64,000 nt of DNA. It comes from Myxococcales bacterium (GTDB lineage Bacteria; Myxococcota; Myxococcia; Myxococcales; Myxococcaceae). The stretch's first letter is position 1, and the number at the start of each line of letters is the position of its first letter. Positions 56,732 to 64,000 of this stretch are shown one piece after another. The DNA lies in the NCBI GenBank assembly GCA_016191815.1, contig JACPVI010000025.1:45745-109744 (forward strand), in the 5' to 3' direction. The notes beneath the pieces are model-generated. The model saw only the letters and a program-made list of their open reading frames with translations. It did not search any database and was not told the origin of the DNA. A program made the translations under genes and the position numbers.

Positions 56732-58258
56732 TCACACCGGCGTCACGCCGTGCTTCTTGCTCGCGGGCGGGACGTTCCGTTGCGAGTACATTTCCAGCCG
56801 CCGCGCCAGCTCGTCCCGCACGAGGTCCCCCGGGACGATCGCGTCCACGACCAGCTCCGCCGCGAGCTTGTAGACGTCCACGTCCGCCCGGTACTCGTCG
56901 CGAAGCTGCTGCACGTACGCCGCGCGCTCGGCCTCGGGCTTCTCCTGGATCTTGTTGAAGAAGACCGCGTTGACCGCTGCCTCCGGCCCCATCACCGCGA
57001 TCATCGCCTGCGGCAAGGCCAGCGTGCAGTCCGGCTCGAAGCCCGGCCCGCACATCGCGTACAGCCCCGCCCCGTAGGCCTTGCGGACGATCACCGAGAT
57101 CTTCGGCACGCTCGCCTCCGACACCGCGGAGATCATCTTCGCCCCCGCCCGGATGATGCCCGCCCGCTCCACCTTGGTGCCGATCATGAATCCGGGCACG
57201 TCCGCCAAGTACAAAAGGGGCACGTTGAAGGCGTCGCATAGCCAGATGAAGCGCGCCGCCTTGTCCGCCGAATCGACGAACAGCACGCCGCCCTTGTACT
57301 TGGGCTGGTTCGCCACGATCCCCACGGGCCGGCCCTCGATGCGCGCCAGCCCGGTGATCAGCTCCTGGGCGAACAGCTTCTTCACTTCGAACCAGCTCCC
57401 TCCGTCCACCAGCGCTTCGATGAGCGCGTACATGTCGAAGGGCTTGTTCTGGTCGGCCGGGATGAGCTCCTCGACCCCCATGAGATTCGCGGGAGGCCGC
57501 GCCTCCGCGCGCGGTGGCGACCCTCCGAAGTTCTCCGGCATGTAGCGGAAGTAGGCCCGCGCCAGCTCGATGGCCTCCTGCTCGGTCTTCACCAGCACGT
57601 CGCCGCACCCCGAGACGGTGCAGTGCATCCTCGCGCCGCCCATCTCCTCGAGAGTGACCTTCTCGCCGATCACCATCTCCGCCATCCGCGGGCTGCCCAG
57701 GTACATCGAGGCGTTGCCCTCGACCATGATGACGATGTCGCAGAACGAGGGGATGTACGCCCCGCCTGCCGCCGATGGGCCGAAGAGCAGGCAGATCTGG
57801 GGCACCAGCCCCGACAGGTGGACCTGGTTGTAGAAGATGTGGCCTGCGCCGCGGCGGCCGGGGAACATCTCCACCTGGTCGGTGATCCGCGCCCCCGCCG
57901 AGTCCACCAGGTAGAAGAGCGGGCAGCGCAGGCTCGCCGCCGTCTCCTGGATGCGGAGGATCTTCTCCACCGTCCGCTTGCCCCAGCTGCCCGCCTTCAC
58001 CGTCGAATCGTTCGCCATCACCGCCACCGTGCGGCCGTCGAGCTTGCCCAGGCCGGTCACCACCCCGTCCGCCGGCAGATCGGCATCCAGGCAGTTTGCG
58101 AGCTTGGCGTCCTCCACGAAGGTCCCCTCGTCCAGCAAGAGCCCCAACCGCTCGCGGGCGAAGAGCTTGCCGACCTCCTTGTTCTTGGCGTGATACTTGG
58201 GCGCCCCGCCCTTCTCCACCTGCTGGATCCTCTGCTTCAGCCGCGCATCGAGGGACAT
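56732..58258 (-). CDS. Acyl-CoA carboxylase carboxyltransferase (beta) subunit
   Basis: 508 residues of the biotin-dependent carboxyltransferase family. Two crotonase-like halves are visible: the first with VMANDSTVKAG, YLVDSAGARI and AAGGAYIPSFCD, and the second with the oxyanion-hole turn DVPGFMIGTKVERAGIIR followed by KAYGAGLYAMCG. The first half resembles methylcrotonyl-CoA carboxylase more than propionyl-CoA carboxylase (IFYNQ, AGGAYIP), but Cys and Met residues in the acyl pocket prevent a firm choice. No biotin carboxylase gene is adjacent. It may feed the enoyl-CoA hydratase encoded at 61046. Confidence 0.9.
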   Translation of the reverse strand: MSLDARLKQRIQQVEKGGAPKYHAKNKEVGKLFARERLGLLLDEGTFVEDAKLANCLDADLPADGVVTGLGKLDGRTVAVMANDSTVKAGSWGKRTVEKILRIQETAASLRCPLFYLVDSAGARITDQVEMFPGRRGAGHIFYNQVHLSGLVPQICLLFGPSAAGGAYIPSFCDIVIMVEGNASMYLGSPRMAEMVIGEKVTLEEMGGARMHCTVSGCGDVLVKTEQEAIELARAYFRYMPENFGGSPPRAEARPPANLMGVEELIPADQNKPFDMYALIEALVDGGSWFEVKKLFAQELITGLARIEGRPVGIVANQPKYKGGVLFVDSADKAARFIWLCDAFNVPLLYLADVPGFMIGTKVERAGIIRAGAKMISAVSEASVPKISVIVRKAYGAGLYAMCGPGFEPDCTLALPQAMIAVMGPEAAVNAVFFNKIQEKPEAERAAYVQQLRDEYRADVDVYKLAAELVVDAIVPGDLVRDELARRLEMYSQRNVPPASKKHGVTPV

Positions 58259-58399
58259 GGCGCGCCACTTACCAGATGCCCAGCCGGAGCGTCGACGGGT
58301 TGCAGCGCCGACTTTGCGTCAGTTGCGCCGCGGCACCAGCGATTCCTACCTTCCATTCGCTGCCCGCCGAGCGCGCGGGGGCGAAACCACGGGGGCGAG

Positions 58400-58732
58400 A
58401 TGGCGGCGACGATGATGGAGAGGCTCTACAAGGGTTACCTGTACCGGAACATCTTCCGCGACGCGAAGCGGTTCGTGAGGAAACAGGTGAGGAACATCGA
58501 GTTCGACCGGGACTACTGGCTCCACAAGGTCGGCCTCACCACCTACTCGCCGACCAAGACCGCGCTGGGCGGAATCTCGCTGCTCCTTCTGGGCGGGGTG
58601 GCAGGCGCGCTGCTCGGGTTGGCGCTCGCGCCGAAGCCGGGCGCTCAGCTCAGGACCGAGGTCAAAGACCGGGCGATGAAGCTCTTCGAGCGTGCCGGAG
58701 CGCCCGCGCAGGAAGTGCCCGCCCGCGCCTAG
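58400..58732 (+). CDS. YtxH-like small membrane protein
   Basis: 110 residues. An N-terminal basic, amphipathic part (YKGYLYRNIFRDAKRFVRK) precedes one membrane span (LGGISLLLLGGVAGALLGLALAPK). The span ends in the APKPGAQLRTEV turn typical of YtxH/gas-vesicle-like stress proteins, followed by a helix. Function unknown; often linked to envelope stress. A TACCTT box lies about 50 bases upstream. The start could also be the ATG at 58412 or 58415. Confidence 0.7.
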   Translation: MAATMMERLYKGYLYRNIFRDAKRFVRKQVRNIEFDRDYWLHKVGLTTYSPTKTALGGISLLLLGGVAGALLGLALAPKPGAQLRTEVKDRAMKLFERAGAPAQEVPARA

Positions 58733-58807
58733 ACCTCTGCAAGGGGCCCGCGGCTGCGGGGCCTGCCGCCTCTCGGCGCGCTGGCGGGGGGACCACCGCC
58801 GGGCCGT

Positions 58808-60766
58808 TCACGGATACGCCCAGCCCAGGTAGGTGCTCGCCTGGATCGGCCGGACTCCGGTCTGCGGTCCGCTGGTGAGCGTGCCGATGTAGGTGCCGTC
58901 GCCGAGCGAGATGCCGATGTGCCCGTAGTCGCCCCAGCTGAAGAACACCAGCGCGCCGCGCGGCGGATTGCCGCCGCTCTGCACCAGACCGGCGTTCTTG
59001 TAGGCGTAGTAGGAGTCGATCGCCCGCGGCTTGTGCAGCATCGCGCGGTCGTTCCCCGCCGCCTGGTAGGCGCGGTTCACCAACCCGAGGCACCAGTAGT
59101 GCCAGCTCCCCGAGGGATCCATCGGGTTGGGCGGAGGGTTCATCGCGTAGGCGATCGCTTGCTCCGCTCCGGGGATCGATGAGCTGACTGGCCGCGGAGG
59201 CTCGGCGCCGGAGAGCGCCCGAGTCAGCGCCTCCCGCGTGAGCGGGCCGAAGTAGCCGGTCGCGGGCACACCCCACGCCGCCTGGAACGAGCGCACCGCC
59301 GCCTCCGTCCTCGGGCCGAAAATGCCGGGGCCGGTGTCCATGTCCGCCTGGCTCATGTGCCCGTGCTTCACCAGCGCCGCCTGGAGTTGCCGCACCGCCT
59401 CGCCGGTGGCGCCTCGCTCGAGGTCCACGGAGGGCACCGGGTAGCTCGGCTCTGGAGTCTGAGGCTCCACCGGAGCCGGCTCGGACGGGGCAGCCGGCTG
59501 CCCTCCCAGCGCGCGCTCCAGCGCGGCCCGGGTGAGCGGCCCGTAGTAGCCGGTATTCGGCACGCCGTGCGCCGACTGGAACGCCTTCACCGCTGCCTCG
59601 GTGCGCGGCCCGAAGGTGCCAGGCCCGGTGTTCATCTGCTCCTGCGTCATGAAGCCGAGCTTCACCAGCGCGGCCTGGAGCTGCCTCACCGCTTCGCTCT
59701 GATCGCCCCGCTTCAGCTCCACCTGCGGCGCCGACACCTCGGGCTGCGGAGTGCTCGGCGGAGTCGGCTCGCTCGGCGGCGGCTGCTCGGCGACCTGCCC
59801 GCGGTCGTTCACCCAGAACTCGGTCCCGGTGCGGGGGAACACGTCGTACACGCGCCCGTGGTTGAAGTTGCGAGCCCCCGCCTGAGCCAGCGCCGGGCCG
59901 TTCGCCGCCATCTCGCCAGGGCGAACGATGCCCAGATGCCCGGTGCCTCCCGGGTTCCGCCATGACGCCACCGCCGGGTGGCCCTGGTTGGCGAGCTGTT
60001 GCGCCTCGGCCGCGCTCACTTGCCTCCAGCCGTAGCGCGAGCCGTGCTGGTGCAGCCACGAGTTGGTGGCATTTGCGTCCAGCTCGCGGCCCTCGAACGG
60101 CTTGGCCGGCTGGCCGGCGGAGCTCACCCAGTGCGGCAGCTCCGCGCCCATCGCGCGAGTGACGTCCCAGGTGAAGATGTTGCAGTAGGTGTTTCCGCCC
60201 CGCGGCGCGTACCGCGGGTTCACCCCCACCGCGAACTGGTTGATCACGTTGTCGTAGGTGGCCGCGTTCCGGTTGGCCGGGTTTCCCCGGACCGGAGGCT
60301 CCGCCGGCAGCCACGCGCGCTGATCGGTCGTGCCCGGCGCCGGGACGCTGCCGTCGAAGCGCGTGCCGCCCGTGGGAGCCACCTCGCCCTGCGCCAGCGC
60401 TTGCTTGAGCGCCGCGCGGGTGAGCGGCCCGTAGTTGCCCGTTCCCAAAACCCCGTGCGCGAGCTGGAAGGCCTGCACCGCCGCCTTCGTCCTCGGCCCG
60501 AAGATGCCCGGGCCGGTGCTCACCTGCTCCTCGGTCATGTACCCTAGCTTCACCAGCGCCGCCTGGAGCTGGCGCACCGCCGCGCCCTGGTCTCCCTGCG
60601 AGAGATCCGCCTCGGGGGCCGCCACACCCGCCTGCAACGCCGCCGCGGAGGAGGCCACCTGCCTCGCGGGCTCGAACGCGTCCGCCGGCCGCGGCACCGA
60701 TTGCGCCGGGGGCTTGCCTGTTCGGCCGACCGCGCGCAGAAGCCTCGTCAGCTCACGCGCCTTCAA
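58808..60766 (-). CDS. Multidomain peptidoglycan-targeting protein (three PG-binding repeats, two Cys-hydrolase-like domains)
   Basis: 652 residues. Three PG-binding-1 repeats are clear, each with QLQAALVK...MxxxQ...GPGxFGPRTxAAV-x-(A/S)FQ and YGPLTRxAL (first at about residues 54-123, the second and third in the C-terminal half, separated by Pro-rich linkers). Between repeats 1 and 2 lies a Cys domain with NTYCNIFTWDV and GTGHLGIVRP, resembling a CHAP/NlpC-type amidase. A second Cys domain ends the protein: HYWCLGLVNRAY, GALVFFSWGDYGHIGISLGDG. There is no signal peptide, as in phage-type or lysis-released enzymes. TTG at 60766 is the favoured start; the frame stays open upstream through a tRNA-like segment. 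Confidence 0.8.
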   Translation of the reverse strand: MKARELTRLLRAVGRTGKPPAQSVPRPADAFEPARQVASSAAALQAGVAAPEADLSQGDQGAAVRQLQAALVKLGYMTEEQVSTGPGIFGPRTKAAVQAFQLAHGVLGTGNYGPLTRAALKQALAQGEVAPTGGTRFDGSVPAPGTTDQRAWLPAEPPVRGNPANRNAATYDNVINQFAVGVNPRYAPRGGNTYCNIFTWDVTRAMGAELPHWVSSAGQPAKPFEGRELDANATNSWLHQHGSRYGWRQVSAAEAQQLANQGHPAVASWRNPGGTGHLGIVRPGEMAANGPALAQAGARNFNHGRVYDVFPRTGTEFWVNDRGQVAEQPPPSEPTPPSTPQPEVSAPQVELKRGDQSEAVRQLQAALVKLGFMTQEQMNTGPGTFGPRTEAAVKAFQSAHGVPNTGYYGPLTRAALERALGGQPAAPSEPAPVEPQTPEPSYPVPSVDLERGATGEAVRQLQAALVKHGHMSQADMDTGPGIFGPRTEAAVRSFQAAWGVPATGYFGPLTREALTRALSGAEPPRPVSSSIPGAEQAIAYAMNPPPNPMDPSGSWHYWCLGLVNRAYQAAGNDRAMLHKPRAIDSYYAYKNAGLVQSGGNPPRGALVFFSWGDYGHIGISLGDGTYIGTLTSGPQTGVRPIQASTYLGWAYP

Positions 60767-60783
60767 TGCTGTCTGGATCCGCC

Positions 60784-60840
60784 GCCGGGGGATTCGAACT
60801 CTCACGGACCGCGCCTCCGCGCTGGTCCCCCTTTGAGCTG
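60784..60840 (-). other. tRNA-Ser/Leu-like 3' fragment
   Basis: Minus strand: a long variable-arm hairpin GGACC-GCGC/GCGC-GGTCC (60828-60806) is followed at the correct distance by GTGAGAGTTCGAATCC (60805-60789), the T-arm of class II tRNAs. The T-stem does not pair (GAGAG against CCCCC), the acceptor does not pair, and no anticodon stem forms upstream. It is a broken tRNA or an attachment-site remnant, not a functional tRNA. Confidence 0.45.
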
Positions 60841-60846
60841 GTTTGG

Positions 60847-60858
60847 TTTTCGCGAAAA
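60847..60858. promoter_or_regulatory. TTTTCGCGAAAA palindrome
   Basis: A perfect 12-bp palindrome in the 279-base non-coding stretch (60767-61045) between the PG-targeting gene and the enoyl-CoA hydratase. Possible operator for the PG-targeting gene. The rest of this stretch holds the tRNA-like fragment, AT-rich sequence around 60945-60980 and a hairpin at 61009. Confidence 0.4.
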
Positions 60859-61008
60859 CTGCGCCCCGCGTTTCCTGTGCTCCGATTCGCCCGTCGCACC
60901 GCCAGCTTGCGTGTGCCCCTACATCCACACACCTCCGCCGCCACGAATGATTTGCGATCGAATTTTTCCGGGTATTTTCGGCGCGCTCTTCGGCCTCAAT
61001 CGGACGGA

Positions 61009-61033
61009 AGAAGGCGCTTCCATGAAACCTTCT
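61009..61033 (-). terminator. Weak hairpin terminator after the enoyl-CoA hydratase
   Basis: AGAAGG/CCTTCT 6-bp stem on the minus strand, 13 bases after the stop, followed by TCCG rather than a T-run. Confidence 0.35.
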
Positions 61034-61045
61034 CTGTAGACTGGT

Positions 61046-61822
61046 TCAGCGCCCGACGAACCGGGGCGGGCGCTTTTCGTGGAAGGCCCTCAGCCCCTCC
61101 AGCCGGTCCTCCGTCTTGAGGGTGAGCTGGTAGCTCTGCTGCTCGATCTCGAGCGCCTGGTCGAGCGGAAGCCCGAGCCCTTCATCGATGGCGTGCTTGG
61201 CGGCGGCCACTGCGAGGGGAGCGTTCTGGGCGATGGCCTCGGCCAGCTCGATCGCCGACTGGAGCAGCCGCCCCTCCGGAGCCACTCGCTCGACCAGCCC
61301 CAAAGCGAGCGCCTCGGCGGCGCTCACTCTCCGGCCGCTGAGGATGAGATCCTTCGCCCTGCCGGCGCCGACCAGCCGACAGAGGCGCTGGGTGCCTCCG
61401 CCGCCAGGGATGATTCCCAGCTTCACCTCGGTGAGCCCCAGCTCCGCGTGGGGCGCCGCCACTCGCAAGTCGCAGGAGAGCGCCAGCTCGGTGCCGCCTC
61501 CGAAGGCGACTCCGTTGATGGCGGCGACGAAGACGCAGTCGCTCCGCTCGAGGGCGCGGAAGGTGCGGCGCAGGCTCTCGAGGAAGGCGCGCACCTCCTC
61601 CTCGGTCATGGTGGAGCGCTCCTTGAGATCGGCGCCGGCGCAAAACGCCTTCTCGCCCGCGCCGGTGAGCACCACCGAGCGCACGTGGCGGCCCATCGAG
61701 ACGCGCTCCACCAGCGCCTCCAGCTCGCCGAGCATGGCCCGGCTGATGGCGTTCCGCCGGCTCTCGCCGTCGATGGTCCAGATCTCCACCTCTCCCTGCC
61801 GCTCGACCTTGAACTCCGCCAT
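61046..61822 (-). CDS. Enoyl-CoA hydratase / methylglutaconyl-CoA hydratase-like
   Basis: 258-residue crotonase. The two catalytic glutamates are present, in [14 protein letters not shown] and [29 protein letters not shown] forms the acyl-CoA oxyanion hole. The second motif closely resembles that of AUH/LiuC methylglutaconyl-CoA hydratases ([19 protein letters not shown]), which would fit the HMG-CoA lyase at the window end and the MCC-like carboxyltransferase at 56732. A generic short-chain enoyl-CoA hydratase is the alternative. GGAGG lies 7 bases before the ATG at 61822; in-frame sequence upstream is antisense to the next gene. Confidence 0.9.
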   Translation of the reverse strand: MAEFKVERQGEVEIWTIDGESRRNAISRAMLGELEALVERVSMGRHVRSVVLTGAGEKAFCAGADLKERSTMTEEEVRAFLESLRRTFRALERSDCVFVAAINGVAFGGGTELALSCDLRVAAPHAELGLTEVKLGIIPGGGGTQRLCRLVGAGRAKDLILSGRRVSAAEALALGLVERVAPEGRLLQSAIELAEAIAQNAPLAVAAAKHAIDEGLGLPLDQALEIEQQSYQLTLKTEDRLEGLRAFHEKRPPRFVGR

Positions 61823-61862
61823 CTGTGCGCCTCCTCGCTTCCGGCCGCCCCCGTGGAGCGGG

Positions 61863-61868
61863 TACATT
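61863..61868 (+). promoter_or_regulatory. -10 box, probable leaderless start
   Basis: TACATT, 8 bases before the ATG at 61877; no Shine-Dalgarno. Confidence 0.4.
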
Positions 61869-61876
61869 CGCACGCC

Positions 61877-63730
61877 ATGCACACCCCCGCCCGCCTGGCC
61901 CGATGGCTGCCCTGGTGCGCCCTCTTGTTCCCGCTTTTGGCCCTCGCGCGCGTGGGCGGCGGCGAGCACTACTCCACCGGGACGGACGGCGTCAGCGGCG
62001 ACGGCGACGCGGGAGATCTCTTCGGGCTCCTCATCTACCTCGCCATCGAGCATCCCGCCATCGGCATCCCGCTGTTGCTGATCGCGATCGTCGGCTACGC
62101 CTACATGAAGCGGAACGGCGCCACCGCCCGGACGCAGCGGGCGTTCCAAAAGCGCGAGGCCGAGTCGAGGACGCTGGTCAGCGCCCGAGAGGTGACCGCC
62201 TGGGTGGCCGCGCTCAAGCAAAAGGACCCGGCCTTCGAGCTGCTGCCCATGCTCGACAAGGTGAAGAAGCTGTTCCTCGACACCCAGTACGCCTGGTTCC
62301 GGAGGGACCTCGCCCCGCTGCGGCCCTTCCTCTCCGACGGGGCCTTCCAGCGGCTGACAACCCAGCTCAAGCTGCTCGACTCCCAGGGCGTGCGCGACGC
62401 GATCGCCGACGTGGCCGCGCTGGATCTCCAGCTCATCGGCCTCGATCAGAGCGAATGGTTCGACACCGTGCACGTGCGGGTGAAGGCGCAGATGCGCGAC
62501 ACCGACGTGCCCGCGGCCGCCACGGACGAGCAGGCCGCCGACGCCGCCAAGAAGGTGCCGCCGGAAGCGTTCACCGAGGTCTGGTCCTTCGTCCGCAAGC
62601 CGGGGGCGAAGACGCGGATCGGCGAGGACCTCTACCAGGGCAAGTGCCCCCAGTGCGGAGCACCCTACAAGGGCGGCGCCTCCAACCGCTGCGAGTACTG
62701 CGCCGCGGTGGTCAACTCGGGCAACTACGATTGGACGCTCTCCGAGATCACCCAGGGCGTCGAGCACGCCCGACAGTCCTCCAGCGCGCCGGGGCTTCCG
62801 GAGGCGCGCGCCGCCGACCCGGCGCTGAACCTCGAGATGCTGGAAGACCGGGCGTCGCTGGTGTTCTGGAAGTGGATTGAAGCCCAGAGCACCGGCGAGG
62901 CCAGGACCTTGGCCAAGCTGTGCACCAAGGACTACTTGGCACAGCTAATGGCCGAGCTCACTGGCCTGGCCGAGCAAAAGCGGAGGAAGATTTTCCGCGA
63001 GGTGGCGGTCGGCGGAGTCACCGTGGCGTCTCTCCTCACGCACGAATCCCTCGACCGGGCGCACGTGGAGATCCGCTGGAGCGCGAAGATGGGCATCGGC
63101 TCCGCGGGCCAGAAGCCTCCGGAGCTTCCCACCCTGCCCCACCGGTGGATCTTCAGCCTGGTCCGGAAGTCGGGGGCCACCACCAACACCTCGAACGGGA
63201 TGTCCACCTGCCGTTGCCAGAGCTGCAACGCTCCGCTGTCGGACTCGGTGACGTCGACCTGCGACTACTGCGGCGCCGAGCTGTCCGGCGGCGAGCGCGA
63301 CTGGGTGCTCTGCTGGGCCGGCCTGTTCGAGGCCTTCCGGGCCACGGCCGCGCCGCAGGCTGCTGCGCCTCGGCCGCGGGCGGACGTGGTGACCGATCGC
63401 CAGGAGCGCGAGAGGCTGCTCTACATGATGGCGGCGATGGCCGCCGCCGACGGAGCGGTGGACGATCGGGAGCGGAAGCTTCTCAAGCTGTGCTCGGAGC
63501 GGTGGTCCGTGCCCTGGGCCAACGTCGAGCTGGCGCTGAGCTCGGGCAGCGGGCTGTTCGACCGGCTCGTCCAGAAGGGAAGCCCGGAAGCCGAGGCGTT
63601 CCTCAAGACGCTGGTGCACCTGGCGATGATCGACGGGAAGGTCGACCGCAAGGAGCGGGAGATGCTCCAGGCGGCGGCGAGGCACCTCGGGGCCAGCGAG
63701 CGGCTACCCGAGCTTTTGCAACCGCAATAG
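61877..63730 (+). CDS. Tim44-like / zinc-ribbon / TerB-like membrane protein
   Basis: 617 residues. A signal or first membrane helix ([17 protein letters not shown]) and a second one ([26 protein letters not shown]) come first. Two Tim44-like domains follow (about residues 110-250 and 320-440), each followed by a four-Cys zinc ribbon: [10 protein letters not shown]...CEYC and [10 protein letters not shown]...CDYC. The C-terminal 120 residues match a TerB-like tellurite-resistance helical domain ([34 protein letters not shown]). The combination suggests a membrane-associated sensor or scaffold of protein traffic or metal stress. I do not know a characterised homologue. Confidence 0.78.
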   Translation: MHTPARLARWLPWCALLFPLLALARVGGGEHYSTGTDGVSGDGDAGDLFGLLIYLAIEHPAIGIPLLLIAIVGYAYMKRNGATARTQRAFQKREAESRTLVSAREVTAWVAALKQKDPAFELLPMLDKVKKLFLDTQYAWFRRDLAPLRPFLSDGAFQRLTTQLKLLDSQGVRDAIADVAALDLQLIGLDQSEWFDTVHVRVKAQMRDTDVPAAATDEQAADAAKKVPPEAFTEVWSFVRKPGAKTRIGEDLYQGKCPQCGAPYKGGASNRCEYCAAVVNSGNYDWTLSEITQGVEHARQSSSAPGLPEARAADPALNLEMLEDRASLVFWKWIEAQSTGEARTLAKLCTKDYLAQLMAELTGLAEQKRRKIFREVAVGGVTVASLLTHESLDRAHVEIRWSAKMGIGSAGQKPPELPTLPHRWIFSLVRKSGATTNTSNGMSTCRCQSCNAPLSDSVTSTCDYCGAELSGGERDWVLCWAGLFEAFRATAAPQAAAPRPRADVVTDRQERERLLYMMAAMAAADGAVDDRERKLLKLCSERWSVPWANVELALSSGSGLFDRLVQKGSPEAEAFLKTLVHLAMIDGKVDRKEREMLQAAARHLGASERLPELLQPQ

Positions 63731-63775
63731 CGCCTGGCCTCGGCCGGGCTCGGGTTCGCGTGCCAGGCTCGTCGT

Positions 63776-64000
63776 TCACCTGTTTCCTCCGCGGGCGCGT
63801 TCGCGCTCGCCCAGCGCCGCTTGCAGGTACTTGCCTGGGAGTCGCCGTCCGATCATCCCCTGGGCCAGCTCGCCGGCCGCCACCAGTCCCTCCAGGTCCA
63901 CGCCCGTCTCGACCCCGAGGCCGCGGAGCATGAAGACCAGGTCCTCGGTGGCGAGGTTGCCCGCCGCCCCGGGCGCGTACGGGCACCCGGCCACCCCCCC
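63776..64000 (-). CDS. Hydroxymethylglutaryl-CoA lyase, C-terminal part (cut by window end)
   Basis: 75 codons of the C-terminus. GCPYAPGAAGNLATEDL matches the HMG-CoA lyase signature G-(G/A)-CPYAPGA(S/A)GN-(V/L)ATED, whose Cys lies at the active site, and the DLV-x-ML-x-GLG-(I/V)ETGVDL stretch follows. It cleaves HMG-CoA to acetoacetate and acetyl-CoA, the last leucine-specific step. The 5' part lies beyond base 64000. Confidence 0.88.
   Translation of the reverse strand, partial: GGVAGCPYAPGAAGNLATEDLVFMLRGLGVETGVDLEGLVAAGELAQGMIGRRLPGKYLQAALGERERARGGNR

Noticed and set aside
60780..60900. Intact tRNA-Ser or tRNA-Leu gene
   Set aside because: Variable and T-arm signals are present but the T-stem and acceptor do not pair and no anticodon arm forms, so only a fragment is reported.
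61079..61876. Upstream extension of the Tim44-like gene frame
   Set aside because: This part is antisense to the enoyl-CoA hydratase, which has catalytic motifs and a good ribosome site.

Overview
The window looks like chromosomal DNA of a GC-rich member of the Myxococcota (myxobacteria or close relatives). This is inferred from gene content, not from a marker search: Hanks-type Ser/Thr kinases fused to TPRs, degenerate kinase paralogues, PilZ proteins including a PilZ-Hsp70 fusion, caspase-like proteases, MeaB with acyl-CoA enzymes, and very high third-position GC. Both ends cut genes: rpsA on the left has no start, and an HMG-CoA lyase-like gene on the right has only its C-terminus. Coding density is high. 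No gap between genes exceeds 300 bases, and I see no rRNA, intact tRNA, CRISPR array, transposase or integrase.

Layout. 0-9 kb: rpsA, a tandem winged-helix-like protein, a thiolase-CoA transferase operon (acetoacetate/ketone body use), a PilZ protein, RlmD, a VWA protein and an ArsC-type reductase. 9-15 kb (minus): a four-gene respiratory operon with a porin, a four-cluster ferredoxin, an NrfD-like membrane subunit and a Tat-exported molybdopterin oxidoreductase. 15-21 kb (minus): an intact membrane Ser/Thr kinase with a TPR tail and two kinase-like proteins that have lost the catalytic residues. 21-23.5 kb: miaB, a VanZ-like protein and a gamma-carbonic anhydrase. 23.5-31.8 kb: a cluster of envelope-exposed proteins with a trypsin-like lipoprotein, two caspase-like proteases, a CsgG/FlgO-like protein and a HEPN/DUF4145-TM-TPR protein. 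32-34.5 kb: a secreted unknown, DedA and a VapBC-like pair. 34.5-40.5 kb: the PilZ-Hsp70 fusion, guaB and guaA. 40.5-48.5 kb: an S46 peptidase, a GH75-like protein, small envelope proteins, a DEDD nuclease, a Nudix hydrolase, BamB and a YfgM-like protein. 48.6-53 kb: der, era, two cyclophilins and rnc. 53-64 kb: meaB, acyl-CoA dehydrogenase, acyl-CoA carboxylase, enoyl-CoA hydratase and HMG-CoA lyase, interspersed with a peptidoglycan-targeting protein and a Tim44-like/zinc-ribbon/TerB-like protein.

How the genes may work together. The most unusual stretch is 23.6-31.3 kb. Nearly every product carries an export signal or a topology that places its protease, TPR or CsgG-like domain outside the cytoplasm, and both caspases and the trypsin-like protein have Asp-rich calcium-loop-like motifs. 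I propose an envelope-facing protease module, possibly read by the adjacent kinase and pseudokinases. The acyl-CoA enzymes, HMG-CoA lyase, CoA transferase and thiolase could form the lower part of leucine or branched-chain acid catabolism ending in acetoacetate and acetyl-CoA.

Two sequence-level patterns cut across the window. Several genes without a Shine-Dalgarno have a TANNNT-type -10 box 7-9 bases before the start codon, best seen in front of the VapB-like gene and the lipoprotein cyclophilin, which suggests leaderless transcripts. Four copies of a GC-rich palindromic repeat each lie 4-9 bases after a stop codon, in the orientation of that gene, as if they were mobile 3'-end or terminator elements.
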